Program-made: the position numbers and the translations under genes
The notes under the pieces: generated by a model
Databases searched by the model: none
Seen by the model: the letters and a program-made list of their open reading frames with translations, nothing else
What the model was told of the DNA's origin: nothing
Origin: an uncultured Streptococcus sp.
Lineage (GTDB): Bacteria > Bacillota > Bacilli > Lactobacillales > Streptococcaceae
DNA: 64,000 bases
Reading direction: 5' to 3'
NCBI GenBank assembly: GCA_934229725.1
Contig: CAKQDX010000010.1
Coordinates: forward strand, 1-64,000
Part shown: piece by piece, positions 59,737 through 64,000 of the stretch
Layout: each line of letters starts with the position of its first letter
Position numbering within the stretch: position 1 is the first letter of the stretch

Positions 59737-61893
59737 CTATTTTGAACGTCTGTGACGACCTTTGTAAGCTAAACTTGTCAAACCAAGGCCTACAAAAATC
59801 ATACCTAAGATACCAACCTTAGCGTTTGTATCTCCTGTATTTGGTAAGTTATGACCTACCAATTTCCCACCAGTAGCTGGAGTCATACCCTCATCATGAG
59901 ATTGTGTAGACGAAATCATAGCTGAGTCCATAGAATGATCAGCTTTTGAAGCAAGTGGACTAGATACAAATGCCCATCTTTGAGCCGATGACATTTCCTT
60001 ATAAGATTTTTGACTTAGTTTATCAAGCGTTACGGATGAAGCTGGATTGACTGAAGTTGATGGAATAACAGCTGGTTTTGTCACTTCACTTGTTGCTGGT
60101 GTCGTGCTAACTGCAGGTGTTTCGCTAGTAGCTGGAGTTGTGCTAACCGCAGGTGCTTCACTTGTAGCAGGCGTTGTGCTAACCGCAGGCGCTTCACTTG
60201 TAGCAGGCGTTGTGCTAACCGCAGGTGCTTCACTTGTAGCAGGCGTTGTGCTAACCGCAGGTGCTTCACTTGTAGCAGGCGTTGTGCTAACTGCAGGCGC
60301 TTCACTTGTGGCAGGCGTTGTGCTGACTGCAGGTGCTTCACTTGTAGTAGGCGTTGTGCTGACTGCAGGTGCTTCACTTGTAGCTGGTGTTGTGCTTACT
60401 GCAGGTGCTTCACTTGTAGCAGGCGTTGTGCTGACTGCAGGTGCTTCACTTGTAGCAGGCGTTGTGCTGACCGCTGGCGCTTCGCTCGTTGCTGGTGTTG
60501 TGCTTACTGCAGGTGCTTCACTTGTCGCCGGTGTTGTGCTGGTTTCAGGTGTAGATGTTGTATCGGTAACTTTAGGGGTACCATCTCCGTTATGAGTATG
60601 ATAGTCATACTGCCAAAATTCATAAAGCGTTTTACCAGCTTTTACTCTGTCATAGGTAACTTCGTAAAAGGATGGTGTACCGATAATGGTTGGAAAGGAT
60701 GCGGCACCTTTACCGCCAAATTTTAAATATTCCGTCTCACCAGGCTCTATCGTATATTCTACAGAACGTGAATCCTCACCAGTCAAATGATAAATAACAG
60801 TATAGGTTAACGGACCTTCAGACTGAGATGAAGGTTTTGCAGATGGAGTTAAACTATCTTTAAATGCTGTCTCACTATTGTTCTTTTTATAAAGGAACAT
60901 GGCCATTGGTGTTCCAGTATTATCAGTAACAAAATATGAGGAAGATAACTTCAACGTATTATCAGGTATATCAGAACCAGTTTCGTATTTATTAGCGCTA
61001 TCTAAAGTATAGCCTGGTATAGTTTTAGCGCTTACTGTTACCTCCTTATCCAAAGGTACAACAACAGTGTCATAAGGTGCGATATCAATTACTGCCGGAA
61101 CACCGTATTTACTATTTTTCTCAAAAACACCATAACGAACATGATAAGAAATAGAATCTCCATGATGCCATGAAGGTCTATTTATTGGGTTAACGATAAT
61201 GTTCCCTTCTACAGAAGGTTTATTTTTATAGTAGGTATATGTTATAGGATTGTCATCAAAATTAGGATGGTTTAAAAGTGGACTATCATAAGGGATGACA
61301 TCTCCAGCTTTAAAACTCTTTCCATCATCTGACGTAATTGTATAGTAAGAATACCTATAATCATCTCTCTCAGGAAGAACGAAACGCCCATCTTCATTAG
61401 GGCCAAAGAAGCCATCTCCCGATTGTATGTCACCACTGTCTGTATGCTCTACATAACGGAAATAAAATGACTTATCTTCTTCAGTCTCATCCTTGTCTCT
61501 TGAATTCTCACTTGACGTTGTACTTGTCGGCGAAACTATACCAGTTGGAGTTACTCCAAGACCTTCATGTTCTGAATATAAAGCACTTGTTTCTGGTGCT
61601 TCGCTATTTTCTGAAGTCGAGACTACTGCTGGTGCCTCACTCGTCGCTGGTGTTGTGCTGACTACTGGTGCTTCACTTGTCTCAGGACTCGTGCTCATAG
61701 CTGGAGTTGTACTAACGTTTTCGCTAGTAGCAGGCGTTGTGCTTGGAGCTTCACTCGTTGTTGGCACTGTACTAGCAATTTCATCAGCATACACTTTTGT
61801 AGATGATTGACAGAATTGGGACTGTGCTACAGTCGCAACTGTAACAGCTGCAACCAAAACAATACCATATTTAGACAACTTATTAATAGACAA
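59737..61893 (-). CDS. LPXTG surface protein with 12-residue Ser/Thr/Pro-rich repeats
   Basis: A 718-residue wall protein with a TTG start 7 bases after GGAGG. The signal peptide is about 1-37 (ending V-Y-A-D-E). A Ser/Thr-rich stretch (45-110) resembles the later repeats. Residues about 140-440 hold folded, MucBP/beta-grasp-like segments (Y-T-Y-Y-K-N-K-P, Y-T-V-I-Y-H-L-T-G). About 12-13 tandem copies of STTPATSEAPAV form a stalk (about 450-605). L-P-N-T-G near 685, a hydrophobic segment and R-R-S-K end the protein. Likely a sortase-anchored adhesin; the ligand is unknown. The repeats are good candidates for O-glycosylation. Expression may phase-vary through its promoter. Confidence 0.88.
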   Translation of the reverse strand: MSINKLSKYGIVLVAAVTVATVAQSQFCQSSTKVYADEIASTVPTTSEAPSTTPATSENVSTTPAMSTSPETSEAPVVSTTPATSEAPAVVSTSENSEAPETSALYSEHEGLGVTPTGIVSPTSTTSSENSRDKDETEEDKSFYFRYVEHTDSGDIQSGDGFFGPNEDGRFVLPERDDYRYSYYTITSDDGKSFKAGDVIPYDSPLLNHPNFDDNPITYTYYKNKPSVEGNIIVNPINRPSWHHGDSISYHVRYGVFEKNSKYGVPAVIDIAPYDTVVVPLDKEVTVSAKTIPGYTLDSANKYETGSDIPDNTLKLSSSYFVTDNTGTPMAMFLYKKNNSETAFKDSLTPSAKPSSQSEGPLTYTVIYHLTGEDSRSVEYTIEPGETEYLKFGGKGAASFPTIIGTPSFYEVTYDRVKAGKTLYEFWQYDYHTHNGDGTPKVTDTTSTPETSTTPATSEAPAVSTTPATSEAPAVSTTPATSEAPAVSTTPATSEAPAVSTTPATSEAPAVSTTPTTSEAPAVSTTPATSEAPAVSTTPATSEAPAVSTTPATSEAPAVSTTPATSEAPAVSTTPATSEAPAVSTTPATSETPAVSTTPATSEVTKPAVIPSTSVNPASSVTLDKLSQKSYKEMSSAQRWAFVSSPLASKADHSMDSAMISSTQSHDEGMTPATGGKLVGHNLPNTGDTNAKVGILGMIFVGLGLTSLAYKGRHRRSK
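60080..60548 (-). repeat. 36-bp coding tandem repeats of the LPXTG protein
   Basis: About 13 units, each encoding STTPATSEAPAV or a variant (one T-P-T-T, one S-E-T-P-A-V, last unit degenerate). Units differ by a few synonymous bases. A frame on the opposite strand is open only because of the repeat. Confidence 0.92.
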
Positions 61894-61953
61894 AATAAAT
61901 CCTCCATCGGAACATTCTCATAAAATTTTTAGAAAAATGAATTTTTCACTGAA

Positions 61954-61981
61954 ATTATACCCCCCCCCCAAAAAAAGTCAA
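61954..61981 (-). promoter_or_regulatory. promoter with ten-base homopolymer spacer (LPXTG gene)
   Basis: Minus strand TTGACT (61981-61976), then a 16-base spacer made only of T6 and G10, then TATAAT (61959-61954). The G10 tract (C10 on the plus strand, 61960-61969) directly abuts the -10. The start codon is about 60 bases downstream. Slippage in the tract would change the -35/-10 spacing. Confidence 0.85.
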
Positions 61982-62046
61982 TATTTTTTCTAAAAAATTG
62001 ACTTTTTTGTTCATTTAACTACAAGCTGTATACTCTAAACGCCTAC

Positions 62047-64000
62047 TTAAACTCGCCCTCGGGCTAGATTAATCATATCATAGGTCAAGGTATTGCTGGT
62101 CTCTTTGAGAGAGTAATCCTCTAAAGTATTGACCTCCTTACGAAGCTGTTTGGCGTAGCGGCTAGAGATAAGTTCAGCCTGCTCATACTCATTGATAACC
62201 TTACGTTCCAAATAGTAGCCTCGCAACATCTCGTCGATATTGTCAGGACTAAGGTGGGTGATAACCCGTTCAACAAAGGCACCTGACTGGATAATCTCAG
62301 CTTCTTGTAAACGGCCACGCTTTAGATAAGACAAGAGTTCAGAGTGATAGACACCTTCCAGATTGCTCAGCGCTTCCAGTACTTGCTCAGTGTTTGTCAA
62401 ATAAAGCTCCGCCATGTGATCACGATTTTCCTCTGTTAAACGAGGAGCTCGTAACGTCTCCTCCTTGCCAAGATGAAATTTAAAGGTAAAGGCAAGGTGT
62501 AGGAGCCTACGTAGGCCTCGTACAAAGACAACGAAGGCATAGGAGAGGCTGGAGACGAAACCACGGTTAATACGACGCTCCAAGCCCTTGATATAACGCT
62601 GATAGAGGTTGTATTCGAGTTCTGAAAGTTGCCCCTTCTTGTAGGCATACTCTAACCCTTCACTCTCAATTTCCATAATCATGACACGGATATTGGCCAA
62701 CTCTTCTTTGACATCATTGGACTCTTGTTCCAAGATGAGGTTTTCCAGACGTTGATTATAATTGTCAATGGTAGCGTAAACAGCACCCTGATGCTTAGAC
62801 TGCTTCAGGTCCTTCCCAAGCTCTCCAACGACATCATTCAAAATAGCAATCTGCATATAATGGTTGGTTGTGTGGGCTGACCCCGTCGCCAATTTTGGTA
62901 GGACTAAAATGCCTGTTAAAAAGCTTAAGAGGGTGACACCTGCCACTGTAAAGAGGAGAAGGCTATGTTCTAAAGTCGTCATATTGGCAAGAGGAAGCAA
63001 GAGAATCGTCGCAATGGACACTGTTCCTTTAACCCCAGAAAAGGTCAGAAGAGTGGCACTCTTCCAAATTCTTTTTAGGGGTCTTTTGTTTTTCCAAGCT
63101 CTTTGGGCAAATACCGCACTAATCATGACAAATCGAATGGCAAACATGGTCGCTGTCAAAAGCACGATTGCTAGCAGCAACCAGAGATTATCGTAGGTGC
63201 TACTTTGCAGAACGGGCATGGCCAATGTTGGTAATTCCGTCCCCAAAAAGAAGAAGACCATACCATTTAGCATGAAGGTAATGGTTCCCCAAATGGTATG
63301 CGAAATACTATCCAATTTGGCATCAAAAACCGTAATTTTTTTGAAACGGCTGGCTAGAGAAATACCAGCCACTACTACGGCAATAATGCCCGAAACATGA
63401 ATCTCCTCCGCAACAAAGTAAGAGGCAATAGGGAGCACAAGTTCTAGTAGGAGGGCCCCTGTGACATCTGCAGCATCCATATTATCCAGGATTGTCAAGA
63501 AAAGCCGATTAAGGAGGGCCGTGATTAGGCCAACCAGAAAGCCACCCATAACGGAAAGGAACAAATTCCAACTAGCATCAAGGAGCGAAAAGGCTCCCGT
63601 CGTCAAGGCAGTCACCGCTACTTGAAAAGCGACCAGACCTGAAGCATCATTCAAAAGCCCCTCACCCTGCAAAATATAACCAATCCACTTTGGAAAACTG
63701 AAGCGTTTGGCAATAGCTGAATAGGCCACAAAATCAGTCGGTCCAAGGGATGCTCCGATAGCTAGACAGGCAGAGAGAGGCACCGATACAGGCAAGATGG
63801 ACTTAGCCAGATAACCAATTCCCAATGTCGATACGAAGATGACTGGAAAAATCAGAAATAGAATCAGTTTCCAGTTACGTAGTATGCTGGTAATGTCACT
63901 CTCTTCCCCCTCTCGGAAAAGCAAGGGAGCGATGATAAAAGCTAGAAAGAGTTCTGTTTCAAGCTCAAAAACACGACCTTTGAAAAGTAAACCAATGCCC
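62047..64000 (-). CDS. CPA1-family Na+/H+ antiporter (5' end beyond window)
   Basis: The frame is open to the window edge, so the N-terminus is missing; at least 650 residues are present. About ten membrane segments precede a long cytoplasmic helical tail of about 270 residues. The motif G-P-T-D-F-V-A-Y near the start of the visible part matches the ion-binding region of NhaP/CPA1 exchangers, and F-S-G-V-K-G-T-V-S-I-A-T is the second conserved site. Members exchange Na+ or K+ for H+. Confidence 0.88.
   Translation of the reverse strand, partial: GIGLLFKGRVFELETELFLAFIIAPLLFREGEESDITSILRNWKLILFLIFPVIFVSTLGIGYLAKSILPVSVPLSACLAIGASLGPTDFVAYSAIAKRFSFPKWIGYILQGEGLLNDASGLVAFQVAVTALTTGAFSLLDASWNLFLSVMGGFLVGLITALLNRLFLTILDNMDAADVTGALLLELVLPIASYFVAEEIHVSGIIAVVVAGISLASRFKKITVFDAKLDSISHTIWGTITFMLNGMVFFFLGTELPTLAMPVLQSSTYDNLWLLLAIVLLTATMFAIRFVMISAVFAQRAWKNKRPLKRIWKSATLLTFSGVKGTVSIATILLLPLANMTTLEHSLLLFTVAGVTLLSFLTGILVLPKLATGSAHTTNHYMQIAILNDVVGELGKDLKQSKHQGAVYATIDNYNQRLENLILEQESNDVKEELANIRVMIMEIESEGLEYAYKKGQLSELEYNLYQRYIKGLERRINRGFVSSLSYAFVVFVRGLRRLLHLAFTFKFHLGKEETLRAPRLTEENRDHMAELYLTNTEQVLEALSNLEGVYHSELLSYLKRGRLQEAEIIQSGAFVERVITHLSPDNIDEMLRGYYLERKVINEYEQAELISSRYAKQLRKEVNTLEDYSLKETSNTLTYDMINLARGRV

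Noticed and set aside
60080..60548. CRISPR-like regular repeats
   Set aside because: The units are contiguous coding repeats with no spacers and no cas genes nearby.
60047..60595. Long plus-strand open frame opposite the LPXTG repeats (Gly/Ala/Val/Leu-rich)
   Set aside because: It is a by-product of the 36-bp repeat read on the wrong strand. The minus-strand frame has signal peptide, LPXTG and ribosome site.
62864..63400. Plus-strand frames inside the antiporter gene
   Set aside because: They are antisense to well-conserved antiporter motifs and lack ribosome sites.

Overview
The window reads as a low-GC Gram-positive chromosome, and gene content and order point to a Streptococcus of the salivarius group (salivarius, vestibularis or thermophilus type). 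The species call is an inference. Supporting signs are rocS, ccrZ beside trmB, codY, ClpL with CtsR operators, the yqeG-yqeH-yhbY-nadD-yqeK-rsfS housekeeping run, an HdiR-type SOS cassette, GtfA/GtfB glycosyltransferases and LPXTG surface proteins. No rRNA, CRISPR array, transposase or integrase was seen. One tRNA-Ser(GGA) is present.

Region 1 (1-5243) is the most unusual part. It is a tightly overlapped plus-strand operon: the last residues of a probable GGDEF diguanylate cyclase, a GT2-GtrA glycosyltransferase, a cellulose-synthase-like GT2 carrying a PilZ domain with both c-di-GMP-binding motifs, and a large polytopic membrane protein. Together they look like a c-di-GMP-controlled polysaccharide export system, in a genus better known for c-di-AMP. 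Its right edge abuts a truncated umuC in an SOS-type cassette (hdiR, GIY-YIG protein, ImmA-like peptidase; 5333-7414).

Region 2 (7.5-25.7 kb) holds mostly core genes: ybaB, an ABC/FtsX exporter with a convergent MerR regulator, an exonuclease and rocS, a SufT-like protein, ilvD, an HI0933-type flavoprotein, tRNA-Ser, ecsA-ecsB-ccrZ-trmB and hit. It ends in an AT-rich cluster of small membrane proteins. Region 3 (26-43 kb) holds clpL with two CtsR-flanked promoters, a YefM-YoeB toxin-antitoxin pair, and the yqeG-to-tmcAL housekeeping run. That run is broken twice by structured repeat DNA (31.4-31.9 kb and 34.5-34.8 kb). gatCAB follows.

Region 4 (42.9-64 kb) holds a four-gene protein-glycosylation operon (GT8, GT2, GtfB, GtfA), a 6-phospho-beta-glucosidase, pncA, codY with a near-perfect CodY box, an alanine-type aminotransferase, a universal stress protein, pflA, two LPXTG surface proteins, a CorC-like protein and a partial Na+/H+ antiporter. 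The larger LPXTG protein has a 12-residue Ser/Thr-rich repeat array. Its promoter has a ten-base homopolymer between perfect or near-perfect -35 and -10 boxes, which predicts phase variation.

A family of about 110-base structured elements, not recognised by me, occurs at four intergenic sites (25.9, 34.5, 34.7 and 55.5 kb), with a partial relative at 5.25 kb.
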